A DNA stretch of 64,000 nt. Source: Hymenobacter telluris. GTDB lineage: Bacteria > Bacteroidota > Bacteroidia > Cytophagales > Hymenobacteraceae. Location: the NCBI RefSeq assembly GCF_017313265.1, contig NZ_JAFLQZ010000008.1, positions 62,001 to 126,000 on the forward strand, read 5' to 3'. Below are positions 41,817 to 50,152 of the stretch, in pieces. The position numbers were made by a program, and so were the translations under genes. The notes under the pieces are model-generated. The model did no database searches. It saw nothing but the letters and a program-made list of their open reading frames with translations, and was not told where the DNA came from. Position 1 is the first letter of the stretch. The number at the start of each line of letters is the position of its first letter.

Positions 41817-41824
41817 CAAAGGTA
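41817..41824 (-). promoter_or_regulatory. -7 box (TACCTTTG) for the Nfu gene
   Basis: An exact TAnnTTTG, 57 nt upstream of the Nfu ATG. Confidence 0.5.
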
Positions 41825-41890
41825 AGGCTTCTGGCGGGTATACGGTAAACCAAGTTTGCGTTGGCAAAGTTGCGTGTAAGACGCCAAACC

Positions 41891-41995
41891 GTCCGTCATG
41901 CTGAGCTTGTCGAAGCATCTCGCTAGTGTAGTAAACCCGAAATACTTCGGCAACCTCAGCACGCGAGATGCTTCGACAAGCTCAGCATGACGGAC
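41891..41995. repeat. Palindromic repeat, family D copy 2
   Basis: Perfect 33-bp arms (41891-41923 and 41963-41995). The 39-nt loop contains a decayed third copy of part of the arm (ATACTTCGGCAACCTCAGCA, about 41942-41961). It separates mrp from the Nfu gene. Confidence 0.85.
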
Positions 41996-42021
41996 AGTCT
42001 GATACCTTTAATGAACAACAG

Positions 42022-43122
42022 CTACGAGTTCATTTCCACAATATTAGTTTTGGGCGCCACGGCGTTGCGGATGGATACCTGCCGGGCTAGCTCCTCGGCT
42101 AGCTGCTCGAACAACGCGGCGGCGGGAGTGCCCGCTTGCAGAATGGCCGGGGTGCCCGAGTCGCCGTTTTCGCGGATGCCTTGCACCAGCGGAATCTGGC
42201 CCAGCAGCGGCACCTGGTGCTTTTCGGCCAGCCCGATGCCTCCCCCTTCCCCGAAGATGAAATACTTGTTGTCGGGCAGCTCGGCGGGCGTAAACCAAGC
42301 CATGTTCTCTACCACGCCCAGCACCGGTACGTTGATTTGCGGCAGCTTGAACATCTGCAAGCCCTTCTCGGCATCAGCCAGGGCCACGCGTTGCGGCGTC
42401 GTCACGATAACCGAGCCGGTAACGGGCACGGTTTGCACCATGGTTAGGTGAATGTCGGAGGTGCCGGGCGGCATGTCGAGCAGCAGGTAGTCCAACTCGC
42501 CCCAGTCCACTTCGGTGATAAACTGCTTAAGGGCCGACGACGCCATCGGGCCGCGCCACACAATGGCCGATTCGGCGGGCGCCAGGAAGCCGATGCTCAT
42601 GATTTTGACGCCGTGCGCAATTACCGGCTCAATCAGGTTTTTGCCTTCGGGGGTTTGATAGACGTGCGGACGGGCGTCCATCACCCCGAACATCAGCGGC
42701 ATGCTGGGGCCGGAAATATCGGCATCCACGAGGCCTACTTTAGCGCCGGTTTTGGCCAGCGCAATGGCCAGGTTGGCCGTGACGGTGCTTTTGCCCACGC
42801 CACCCTTGCCCGAAGCAATGGCAATGATGTTGCGCACGCCGGGCAGAATGTCGCGGTTCTGGCGCATGGTGGTCACGCGCGAGGTCATCTTGATTTGCAC
42901 GTCGGCGTCTTTGTCCACCATGGTATGGATGGCGCGGACGCAGGCGTTGTGAATCAGCTCTTTCAGCGGGCAGGCGGGCGTGGTGAGGACCACCGTAAAC
43001 GACACCGTTTTGTCGTTGATTTGCACGTCCTCAATCATGTTGAGCGTGACGAGGTCCTGGCCCAAATCGGGCTCTTCCACGTAGCTCAGGGCCTTGAGAA
43101 CGTCTTCTTGGGTAATTGCCAT
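42022..43122 (-). CDS. apbC: Mrp/ApbC-family iron-sulfur cluster carrier ATPase
   Basis: 366 residues from ATG 43122 (the longer frame starts upstream of the TATCTTTG box at 43157-43164). An N-terminal MIP18/DUF59 domain ('VLKALSYVEEPDLGQDLVTLNMI', 'LTTPACPLKELI') is fused to a ParA-like deviant Walker A GKGGVGKST, 'VDADISGPSMPLMFG' and 'LLDMPPGTSDIHLT'. The usual C-x-x-C after 'VENM' is absent: the region reads MAWFTPAELPDNKYFIFG. I recall the same in other Bacteroidota homologues, so it is probably lineage-wide. Likely loads or transfers Fe-S clusters together with the neighbouring Nfu protein. Confidence 0.9.
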   Translation of the reverse strand: MAITQEDVLKALSYVEEPDLGQDLVTLNMIEDVQINDKTVSFTVVLTTPACPLKELIHNACVRAIHTMVDKDADVQIKMTSRVTTMRQNRDILPGVRNIIAIASGKGGVGKSTVTANLAIALAKTGAKVGLVDADISGPSMPLMFGVMDARPHVYQTPEGKNLIEPVIAHGVKIMSIGFLAPAESAIVWRGPMASSALKQFITEVDWGELDYLLLDMPPGTSDIHLTMVQTVPVTGSVIVTTPQRVALADAEKGLQMFKLPQINVPVLGVVENMAWFTPAELPDNKYFIFGEGGGIGLAEKHQVPLLGQIPLVQGIRENGDSGTPAILQAGTPAAALFEQLAEELARQVSIRNAVAPKTNIVEMNS

Positions 43123-43156
43123 ATTATTGGAGAGTCGAAAAATGCGAAGCGAAGCG

Positions 43157-43164
43157 CAAAGATA
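43157..43164 (-). promoter_or_regulatory. -7 box (TATCTTTG) for apbC
   Basis: An exact TAnnTTTG on the minus strand, 34 nt upstream of ATG 43122; it excludes the longer reading frame. Confidence 0.55.
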
Positions 43165-43210
43165 ACCCGGAAACCGGGGTGGAAGTTGCGGCATTAGGCG
43201 CCCGGGCGAA

Positions 43211-43318
43211 ACCTCACCCTAACCCCTCGCCAAAAGAGAGGGACTCTAGCCGTAGACTTCTAAAACTAACAAGCTAGAACTAGAGCCCCTCTCTTTTGGC
43301 GAGGGGTTGGGGTGAGGC
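43211..43318. repeat. Palindromic repeat, family E copy 2
   Basis: Arms 43211-43249 and 43280-43318 with the nested CCAAAAGAGAGG motif as in copy 1 but with a CTCGCC variant. It lies in the divergent region between apbC and the secreted Ere/ChaN-like gene; here it encodes no protein tail. Confidence 0.85.
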
Positions 43319-43405
43319 CCCACACCAGATCGGCCAACTTTAGGGCGAACTGGCCAAGGCCGTTATATTGCGCCTGGTCTACCTGTTCCGCTTTATTTAC
43401 TCTCC

Positions 43406-44656
43406 ATGCTTATGTCTTTTAGTCGCGCCGCCGTGGCTTGCCTAGTGGCGCTGACCACCCTAGCTGAAGCGGCTCAGGCTCAGGCCCAGACGCCTGCCGA
43501 CACCACTTTCCAGCGGCTGATGCGGAAAAACCAGTTCAGTTTCACCCAAACCGGCACCCAATGCAGCGGCCCCGGTTGGGATAAGTTGCAGCAGGACATT
43601 CAGAAAAGCGCCTTGGTGCTGGTGGGTGAAGACCACGGCATGGCTCAGATTCCGGCTTTCACCCAGGCCGTAGCGCAGGTATTGAAGCCAAAGCTGTACG
43701 TAGCGGAAATCGACAAGTACCAGGCCCAGGACCTGACCCGCCTGACCGCCCAGCCGGGGTTGCCTACTGCGTATTTGCAGCAGTTTCCCATGAGCTTGTC
43801 GTTCTACAGCTGGGCAGAAGAGTTCGAGCTGGCGCGGGCCTTGCGGGCCCAAAATACCAAGCTGCTAGGGATTGATCAGCTGGGATTTGCCGCCACCGCC
43901 CGCACCCTCACCCTGATGGCCGACCAAGTAAAAAGCAAAGCCACCAGCACCTTCCTGCGCCAGCAAGCTACTGCCATTCAGGCCCACGACCGGGCCGCCC
44001 TGATAGCCGCCGACTACGGCAACGTCACCATCAACGGCATGCGTGCCACGCTGCTGGATAGTTTGCGCAAGATGACCAGCACCGAGCCGCTGGTCGTGCG
44101 CCAGATGTTGCAGGATTTGGAAGCCAGCGTGAACATCTTCCGGACTAATGCCGCCGGCAAGCCCGGCGGCCACCAGACGCGCATCAACCTGATGAAGCGT
44201 AACCTGCTGGCCGAGTTGCAGCCCTACCAGCCAGCCGGGCAGCCGTTGCCACCCATGCTCTTCAAGTTTGGGGCCTACCACCTGGGCCGGGGCCGCAGCA
44301 TCTGGGGCGACATCCACGACGTGGGTAACCTGGCCGTGAACCTGGCCGACGCCCATGACCAGAAAACCCTGCATATCTTCGTAATAGGTAAGCAGGGCCA
44401 GAAAGTAACCGGCCAGAACCCCGTGGACTTCAGCAAAAACGCATCCGCCTATTCCATGGCCGACGAGCCTATGCTCAAGCCCTTCATGGCCGCTACGCCC
44501 GCCGGTACTGCCTGGCAGGTGTTTGATGTGCGCCCCCTGCGCCGCGCCATGCTCTACAAAAACATGCCCGTCGCCGACCAGGAATTGCAAGCCACCATCC
44601 TGGGCTACGACTACGTCATCATCATCCCCGAAACCACCGCCAGCCGGAATTATTAA
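43406..44656 (+). CDS. Secreted erythromycin-esterase/ChaN-like protein
   Basis: 416 residues with a signal peptide (ending AQAQAQ). Superfamily motifs of the EreA/ChaN/TraB group: 'ALVLVGEDHGMAQIPAF' (GE-x-H type), 'LYVAEIDKYQAQDL', 'LLGIDQLGFA' and near the C-terminus 'MLFKFGAYHLGRG'. These proteins share a metal-hydrolase-like core; substrates are mostly unknown and macrolide resistance cannot be inferred. Encoded alone, followed by a short family D hairpin. Confidence 0.7.
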   Translation: MLMSFSRAAVACLVALTTLAEAAQAQAQTPADTTFQRLMRKNQFSFTQTGTQCSGPGWDKLQQDIQKSALVLVGEDHGMAQIPAFTQAVAQVLKPKLYVAEIDKYQAQDLTRLTAQPGLPTAYLQQFPMSLSFYSWAEEFELARALRAQNTKLLGIDQLGFAATARTLTLMADQVKSKATSTFLRQQATAIQAHDRAALIAADYGNVTINGMRATLLDSLRKMTSTEPLVVRQMLQDLEASVNIFRTNAAGKPGGHQTRINLMKRNLLAELQPYQPAGQPLPPMLFKFGAYHLGRGRSIWGDIHDVGNLAVNLADAHDQKTLHIFVIGKQGQKVTGQNPVDFSKNASAYSMADEPMLKPFMAATPAGTAWQVFDVRPLRRAMLYKNMPVADQELQATILGYDYVIIIPETTASRNY

Positions 44657-44674
44657 GCTGTATGATATAAAAAG

Positions 44675-44710
44675 GAACGTCATGCTGAGCGCAGCCTAAG
44701 CATGACGTTC
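44675..44710. terminator. Short family D hairpin, likely terminator
   Basis: Perfect 12-bp arms GAACGTCATGCT/AGCATGACGTTC around a 12-nt loop, followed by TGTTTTGTT. The arm sequence is that of family D repeats, here reduced to one hairpin 18 nt after the stop codon. Confidence 0.6.
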
Positions 44711-44766
44711 TGTTTTGTTAAGACGGGGCTCAGACGATTACGCAGAAACTTCGCGTAACTCCTCTC

Positions 44767-44774
44767 TACCTTTG
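44767..44774 (+). promoter_or_regulatory. -7 box (TACCTTTG) for dnaG, nearly leaderless
   Basis: An exact TAnnTTTG ends only 8 nt before the dnaG ATG, so transcription should start within a few bases of the start codon. Confidence 0.55.
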
Positions 44775-44782
44775 CGGGCAGT

Positions 44783-46849
44783 ATGGCGCGCATTCCCAAA
44801 GAACTAGTTGATCAGATAATTCACCACGCCGATATTGTGGAGGTGGTGGGCGACTTCGTGAGCTTGAAGCGCAAAGGCCAGAATATGTGGGCCTGCTGCC
44901 CGTTTCACCACGAAAAGTCGCCGAGCTTTTCGGTGGCGCCGGCCAAGGGGCTCTACAAGTGCTTCGGCTGCGGCAAGGCCGGCGGGGTGGTGCAGTTCAT
45001 CATGGACATTGAGGGCACCAGCTACGTGGAGGCCCTGAAGTACCTGGCCAAGAAGTACGGCATCGAGGTTCAAGAAGAAGAAAAAACGCCCGAGCAGCAG
45101 CTGGCTCAAAACGAAAAGGACTCGCAGTTCATCGTGTCGAACTGGGCCAAGGACCGCTACCACCAGCTGCTGCAAAAAAACGAGGAGGGCCAGAGCATCG
45201 GCTGGAGCTACCTGCGCCAGCGCGGCCTCAACCAAACCACCATTGCCACCTTCGAGCTGGGCTACTCCCTGGACCAATGGGACGACCTGCTAAAAGCGGC
45301 CACCGCCGCGGGCTTCGAGTTAAAGTACCTGGAAAAAACCGGCCTGGTGGTGCGCCGCGAAGACGACAACGGCCAGGACACCGGCCGCCGCTACGACCGT
45401 TTCCGCGGCCGGGTAATGTTCCCGATTCACAACATTTCGGGCCGCGTGATTGGGTTCGGGGCGCGCACGCTCAAGCCCCACGACAAGACCGCCAAGTACC
45501 TGAACTCGCCGGAGTCGGAGATTTACCATAAATCCGATGTGCTCTACGGGCTCTACCAGGCCCGGCAGGCCATCCGGACCGAGGAGCAGTGCTATTTGGT
45601 GGAAGGCTACCTCGACGTGCTGAGCTTGCACCAGGGCGGCATTAAGAACGTGGTGGCCTCGTCGGGCACCTCGCTCACCGACGGCCAAATCCGCCTGATC
45701 AAGCGCTACACCGACAACGTAACCGTGCTCTACGACGGCGACGCGGCCGGCATTCGGGCCTCCTTGCGCGGGATTGACATGCTGCTGGAAGGCGGCCTGA
45801 ACGTGCGCGTGGTGCTGTTCCCCGACGGCGACGACCCCGACAGCTACATCCGCAAAGTCGGCGACCAGAAGTTCAAGGAGCACCTCGAACAGGCCAGCCA
45901 CGACTTCATCCAGTTCAAAACCGACCTGGTGAGCCGGGAGGCGGCGCAGGACCCGGTGAAGAAGGCCGAAGCCATCCGGGAGGTGCTGCAAAGCATTGCC
46001 AAAGTGCCCGACCCCATCAAGCGGCAGGTGTTTTTGCAGCAGACTTCGCAAACCTTCGGCATTGATGAGCAGGTACTTATCACCGAGTACAACAAGATTG
46101 CCCGCCAAACCGCCAAGTCGCCGGCCAGCCTGCCCGGCCTGGATGTGCAGAAGCCCCGCTCGAGCAGCACCCCAGCCCGAGCCAATAACCAACAGCCAGC
46201 AACCAACAACCAGCTCAGCCCCGAGGAAGAAGCCGAAGCGCTGATGTACGGCGCTTCGCCGGAAGATTTGATGGGCGGCGGTGGCGACCTGCAAACCCTC
46301 ACCCGCGAGGATCTGGAGCCCATACCCGATGTGCAGGAGCAGTGCGAGCGGGAAATAATACGGCTGCTGCTGCTGTACTCGGCTCAGCCGCTGGCCCCAG
46401 ACGTGAGCGTGGCCCAGTACATCTTCGGGCAGCTCGACGAAACACCCTTCAAAACCGGCGTGTACGGTGACTTGCTGCACCTGTGCCGCGAGGAGCTGAC
46501 CCAGGGCCGCTGGCCGGAAATCCGTATCCTGATCCAGCACAGCCGTTCCGATATTCGGGCCTTGGTGGCCGAGCTGGCTACCGAGCGGTACGAGCTCAGC
46601 CCTAACTGGACCACCCACCAGATACACGTGCCCCGCGAGTTGGATTTGCTGCAAATTGCCTGCGACAACGCCATTCTGCGCCTCAACAAAGTGAACGTGG
46701 AGCGCGCCCTGGCCGAACACATGGACGCCCTGCGGCACCCCATGGACGAAGCTACCCTCGACGGCCACCTGCAAACCATCCGCGCCCTCAAGCAGATGGA
46801 TAACCAGCTGGCGGGCATGCTGGGCACCGTGCTTTCGCGCGGGGCTTAA
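44783..46849 (+). CDS. dnaG: DNA primase
   Basis: 688 residues. CHC2 zinc domain: Cys39-x2-His42 and Cys60-x2-Cys63. The TOPRIM catalytic core carries 'VEGYLDVLSLHQGG' (metal Glu), 'VASSGTSLTDGQ' and 'LYDGDAAGIRAS' (DxD-type motif). A C-terminal helicase-interaction region (about 520-688) follows a low-complexity Gln/Asn/Pro linker near residues 465-490. It makes RNA primers at the replication fork. Confidence 0.96.
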   Translation: MARIPKELVDQIIHHADIVEVVGDFVSLKRKGQNMWACCPFHHEKSPSFSVAPAKGLYKCFGCGKAGGVVQFIMDIEGTSYVEALKYLAKKYGIEVQEEEKTPEQQLAQNEKDSQFIVSNWAKDRYHQLLQKNEEGQSIGWSYLRQRGLNQTTIATFELGYSLDQWDDLLKAATAAGFELKYLEKTGLVVRREDDNGQDTGRRYDRFRGRVMFPIHNISGRVIGFGARTLKPHDKTAKYLNSPESEIYHKSDVLYGLYQARQAIRTEEQCYLVEGYLDVLSLHQGGIKNVVASSGTSLTDGQIRLIKRYTDNVTVLYDGDAAGIRASLRGIDMLLEGGLNVRVVLFPDGDDPDSYIRKVGDQKFKEHLEQASHDFIQFKTDLVSREAAQDPVKKAEAIREVLQSIAKVPDPIKRQVFLQQTSQTFGIDEQVLITEYNKIARQTAKSPASLPGLDVQKPRSSSTPARANNQQPATNNQLSPEEEAEALMYGASPEDLMGGGGDLQTLTREDLEPIPDVQEQCEREIIRLLLLYSAQPLAPDVSVAQYIFGQLDETPFKTGVYGDLLHLCREELTQGRWPEIRILIQHSRSDIRALVAELATERYELSPNWTTHQIHVPRELDLLQIACDNAILRLNKVNVERALAEHMDALRHPMDEATLDGHLQTIRALKQMDNQLAGMLGTVLSRGA

Positions 46850-47016
46850 GTCAATTAAAAAGTATAAAGTAAAATTACGCGGGCAGACATGGGGTAACAT
46901 GCTGGCATATTGCCCTGATTTTTATACCATATCCTCTTCAAGAGAGTAAATCCGTCTAGCACCTTCCACATGGCTATGATTAACGTTTTCATGGTAGGTT
47001 TCGGAAAGTAGGTGAC

Positions 47017-47583
47017 ATGTATACATATCTGATAATAGGTTATTGGGTTTGCATAGGAATGTGCGTAAGCACTTCCAATGAGGTCAGGCGAGCTTCCAAA
47101 ACCGAGTTCGAGCAGGGAGTCCGTTCGGTTTCGTTACGCGTAACCAAAACTCGGTATAAGCAGGGCCATTTGCTTCGGGTGCCGGGGTGCGGAGTCACGT
47201 TGCGGGATAATCTTACGGTTGATAACTTAACCACCTATGAGTACATGGGTGAGTTGGCCGGTCGTCTCCGGCTGGTGAAGGAACAACACTACAATGGCGA
47301 AGAGTATAGGCTTTATGATGTCTCGCACGGTTGCCGGGAATATCACTTGCTAGGCAGGCCCTATGCTGCGGCCGGCCGGTTTGTAACCTTCAATGAAAGT
47401 GCAACAACCGACCGTAATCCAGTAACTATGGAAAGCTGGCTGGTGACGCCTGGTGGAGTGCTTCATTCAAAAACAACTATTTTACCCAGGAATCTTTGGC
47501 ACGCGGATGTCAGATTCTCAGCAAAGGCTACGCAGGTTATTATCAAAGACAGTCAGGATCAATACTGGAAAGTTGATTTTTAA
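47017..47583 (+). CDS. Uncharacterised protein with N-terminal hydrophobic segment
   Basis: 188 residues, lower GC than neighbours, family not recognised. The N-terminus (MYTYLIIGYWVCIGMCVSTS) is a signal/TM-like segment with a Cys at residue 16 that could be a lipobox, though weak. The rest is predicted mostly beta ('SVSLRVTKTRYKQGHLLRVPGCGVTLRDN', 'RLRLVKEQHYNGEEYRLYDVSHG', 'GRFVTFNES', 'ESWLVTPGGVLHSKTTILP'). Single gene between dnaG and a glycosyltransferase. Confidence 0.6.
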   Translation: MYTYLIIGYWVCIGMCVSTSNEVRRASKTEFEQGVRSVSLRVTKTRYKQGHLLRVPGCGVTLRDNLTVDNLTTYEYMGELAGRLRLVKEQHYNGEEYRLYDVSHGCREYHLLGRPYAAAGRFVTFNESATTDRNPVTMESWLVTPGGVLHSKTTILPRNLWHADVRFSAKATQVIIKDSQDQYWKVDF

Positions 47584-47637
47584 AATGGCATGGAAAGGAT
47601 TGAAACACGCTGCTATCTACTGCCAGTAGGTTCTTTG

Positions 47638-47645
47638 TAGCTTTG
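47638..47645 (+). promoter_or_regulatory. -7 box (TAGCTTTG) for the first glycosyltransferase
   Basis: An exact TAnnTTTG that overlaps the TTG at 47643, ruling out that start; GTG 47673 follows at 28 nt. Confidence 0.5.
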
Positions 47646-47672
47646 CCCCCAATCTGCCCCGACTTACTTTCT

Positions 47673-48917
47673 GTGCATATTCTGCAATTCTGTCCGCGCG
47701 TACCGTTTCCGCCCACCGATGGAGGCGCCATTGCTATGTACGACGTGGCCGCGGGCCTCATCCGGGCCGGGCACCGCGTAACGGTACTGGCCATCAACAC
47801 GCCCAAGCACGACCAGCCCGCCGACGCGCTGGACCACCTCGGCCCCAACCTGCGCCTGGTAACCGTGGACGTGGACACGCGCCTCTCGCCGGTGAAAGCG
47901 CTCCGCAACCTATTGTTTAGCGAGCTGCCGTATAATATAGAGCGGTTTTTGAGCGACGCAGTGGCGGCACGGCTGGCAGCGCTACTGCGGGAAGAGGACT
48001 TCGACGTAGTGCAGATGGAAGGCTCGTTTGTGGCTCTGTACGCCACCCCCTGGCTGGAAGCCAAGAAAAACCGCACGGTTAATCCTGAGTTGCCGCCGCT
48101 GGTGTTGCGGGCCCACAACATCGAGTATTCTATCTGGGCAATGCTGGCCAGCCGCACGGGAAATCCGCTCAAGAAGTTCTTTCTGAGCACTATGGCTAAG
48201 CGCCTCAAGCAGTACGAGCTGGAAGTGTGGCAGCGCTTCGATGCCGTAGCGGCCATCACCGAAGCCGACCAGCAGCGCCTGCGCCAGCTGGGCTGCCACG
48301 AGCCGGTGGTATTCATTCCGGCCGGCGTGAACCTCGCCCGGTTTCAGCCCGACCCGGCCATCCAGCCCAAGCCCCGCACGCTGTTCATGATTGGCTCCCT
48401 GGATTGGCTGCCTAACCAAGAGGGGTTGGATTGGTTTCTGGCCGAAGTCTGGCCGCGGGTGCATGCGCTGTACCCGGACCTGGAATTTCACCTGGCAGGC
48501 AAGGAAATGCCGGTGCGGTTTCGGGAGCTGCAACTGCCCGGCGTCACGGTGCACGGCTTTGTGGAGTCGGCGGCGGTGTTTATGCAGCAGTACGAGGTGA
48601 TGCTGGTGCCTTTGCTGAGTGGGGGGGGGATGCGCATCAAAATTATTGAGGGCATGGCACTGGGCAAGTGCATTCTGAGCACCACGCTGGGCGCCGAGGG
48701 CATCCATGTCCGCGACGACCACGACATTCTGGTGCGCGACACGCCCGCCGCCTGGGTGGAAGCCCTGGGCCGTTACTACCACCGCCAGCTGCCCGCCGAC
48801 CTGATTGGGCGCGAGGCCGCCCGCACCATTGCCCGCCTCTACGACAACCGCCGCGTGGTGGAGAGTTTCCTCGACTTATACAGCGTAGTGCAGCAGCGCC
48901 GCGTGGAAACGGCGTAA
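47673..48917 (+). CDS. Glycosyltransferase, GT4 family
   Basis: 414 residues from GTG 47673. The N-terminal Rossmann domain opens with 'ILQFCPRVPFPPTDGGAIAMYDVAAGLIRAGHRVTVLA'. The C-terminal GT-B domain has 'LFMIGSLDWLPNQEGLDWFLAEVWP', 'VHGFVESAAVFMQQYEVMLVPLLSGGGMRIKIIEGMALGKCILST', with the E-x7-E-like region 'IIEGMALGK'. It transfers a sugar from a nucleotide donor, probably in surface polysaccharide synthesis. The stop codon overlaps the promoter box of the next gene. Confidence 0.85.
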   Translation: MHILQFCPRVPFPPTDGGAIAMYDVAAGLIRAGHRVTVLAINTPKHDQPADALDHLGPNLRLVTVDVDTRLSPVKALRNLLFSELPYNIERFLSDAVAARLAALLREEDFDVVQMEGSFVALYATPWLEAKKNRTVNPELPPLVLRAHNIEYSIWAMLASRTGNPLKKFFLSTMAKRLKQYELEVWQRFDAVAAITEADQQRLRQLGCHEPVVFIPAGVNLARFQPDPAIQPKPRTLFMIGSLDWLPNQEGLDWFLAEVWPRVHALYPDLEFHLAGKEMPVRFRELQLPGVTVHGFVESAAVFMQQYEVMLVPLLSGGGMRIKIIEGMALGKCILSTTLGAEGIHVRDDHDILVRDTPAAWVEALGRYYHRQLPADLIGREAARTIARLYDNRRVVESFLDLYSVVQQRRVETA

Positions 48918-48922
48918 GTTTG
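48915..48922 (+). promoter_or_regulatory. -7 box (TAAGTTTG) overlapping the upstream stop codon; leaderless start
   Basis: An exact TAnnTTTG whose TAA is the stop codon of the preceding gene (48915-48917). The next ATG is at 48927, only 4 nt after the box, so the transcript would be leaderless. Confidence 0.45.
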
Positions 48923-48926
48923 CCCC

Positions 48927-50105
48927 ATGAAGCTCCTGGTTCTACTGTCCCGGTTTCCGTATCCGCTTGACAAAGGCGACAAGCTCCGGGCGTATCATCA
49001 GCTCCGGTACCTGGCCCGGCACCATGAGGTCTGCCTGTTTTGCTTGTCTGATGAAGACGTGCCGGCGGCTGCCTACGCGGTGGTGCAGCCGTTGTGCGCG
49101 GGCGGCCTGCACGTGCAGCGCCTGCGCCGGCCGGGCATTGCCCGCAACATGGCGCTGGCGTCGTTGCGCGGGTTGCCGCTGCAAGTCGGCTACTTCTACG
49201 ATGCCGCCGCCCAGCGCCGCCTCAACGCGCTAATCCGCGAGTTTCGCCCCGACCATGTGTACTGCCAACTGATTCGGATGGCCCAGTACGTGCGCGGTTA
49301 TGCCGGCCAGCTGCCCATGACGCTGGATTATATGGATGTGTTTTCGACCGGCATGCTGCGCCGGGCCGAGCAGTGCCGGTGGGCCGAGCAGCGGCTATTC
49401 CGCCACGAAGGCCGCCGCTTGCAAGCCTACGAAGCCGCCGCCTTCGACTGGTTTCAGCACCACACCATCATCTCCGACCAGGACCGGCAGCTGATTGAGC
49501 ACCCGCACCGCCAGCAAATCCACATCGTCCGCAACGGCATCGACATCGACTTTTTCCAGCCTCGCCCGGCCGAAAAAACGCACGACCTGCTGTTCTGCGG
49601 CAACATGAACTACCATCCCAACGTGGACGCCGCCGAGTTTCTGGCCCTGGAAATCCTGCCGCTGGTGCGCCGCGCGCACCCAGCGGCGCGGCTGCTGGTA
49701 GCAGGCACCTCGCCGGCCCCGCGGGTGCGGGCCCTGGCTTCCGAAGCCGTAACCATTAGTGGTTGGGTGGAAGATATTCGGGATGCGTATGCGGCGGCGC
49801 GGGTGTTTGTGGCGCCCATGCGGGTGGGCACAGGCTTGCAAAACAAGCTGCTCGAAGCCATGGCCATGGAGCTGCCCTGCGTAACGACTCCGCTGGCCAA
49901 CAACGCCTTGCACGGCCACCCCGGTCAGGATTTGCTGGTAGCCGAATCGGCGGCGGAACTGGCCGACAGCATCAGTCTGCTCCTGACCGAACCGGGTGCC
50001 GCTGCTCGTCTGGCAGCGCAGGGCCGGGTGTTCGTGCAGCAGCACTACGACTGGCAAGCGTCTACTAATCAGCTGGAAGCGTTGTTTGGGCAGCAGCCGA
50101 GCTAA
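48927..50105 (+). CDS. Glycosyltransferase, GT4 family (TIGR03087-like)
   Basis: 392 residues. The start 'LLVLLSRFPYPLDKGDKLRAYHQLRYLARHHEVCLFCLSD' resembles the sugar-transferase family associated with PEP-CTERM/EpsH systems. The C-terminal GT-B domain has 'LLFCGNMNYHPNVDAAEFLALEILP', 'GWVEDIRDAYAAARVFVAPMRVGTGLQNKLLEAMAMELPCVTT'. Likely acts with the preceding GT4 in a polysaccharide pathway; no exosortase gene is in the window. Confidence 0.85.
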   Translation: MKLLVLLSRFPYPLDKGDKLRAYHQLRYLARHHEVCLFCLSDEDVPAAAYAVVQPLCAGGLHVQRLRRPGIARNMALASLRGLPLQVGYFYDAAAQRRLNALIREFRPDHVYCQLIRMAQYVRGYAGQLPMTLDYMDVFSTGMLRRAEQCRWAEQRLFRHEGRRLQAYEAAAFDWFQHHTIISDQDRQLIEHPHRQQIHIVRNGIDIDFFQPRPAEKTHDLLFCGNMNYHPNVDAAEFLALEILPLVRRAHPAARLLVAGTSPAPRVRALASEAVTISGWVEDIRDAYAAARVFVAPMRVGTGLQNKLLEAMAMELPCVTTPLANNALHGHPGQDLLVAESAAELADSISLLLTEPGAAARLAAQGRVFVQQHYDWQASTNQLEALFGQQPS

Positions 50106-50120
50106 GCGGTGGCTTCGCCT

Positions 50121-50128
50121 TACCTTTG
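50121..50128 (+). promoter_or_regulatory. -7 box (TACCTTTG) for proC
   Basis: An exact TAnnTTTG that includes the start of the longer proC frame, leaving ATG 50153 as the start with a leader of about 20 nt. Confidence 0.55.
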
Positions 50129-50152
50129 CCCGTTCACAACAGTTCATTTGAA

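Noticed and set aside
45320..46900. 526-residue ORF antisense to dnaG
   Set aside because: A GC-driven shadow frame of a confidently identified gene; no family resemblance and no promoter.
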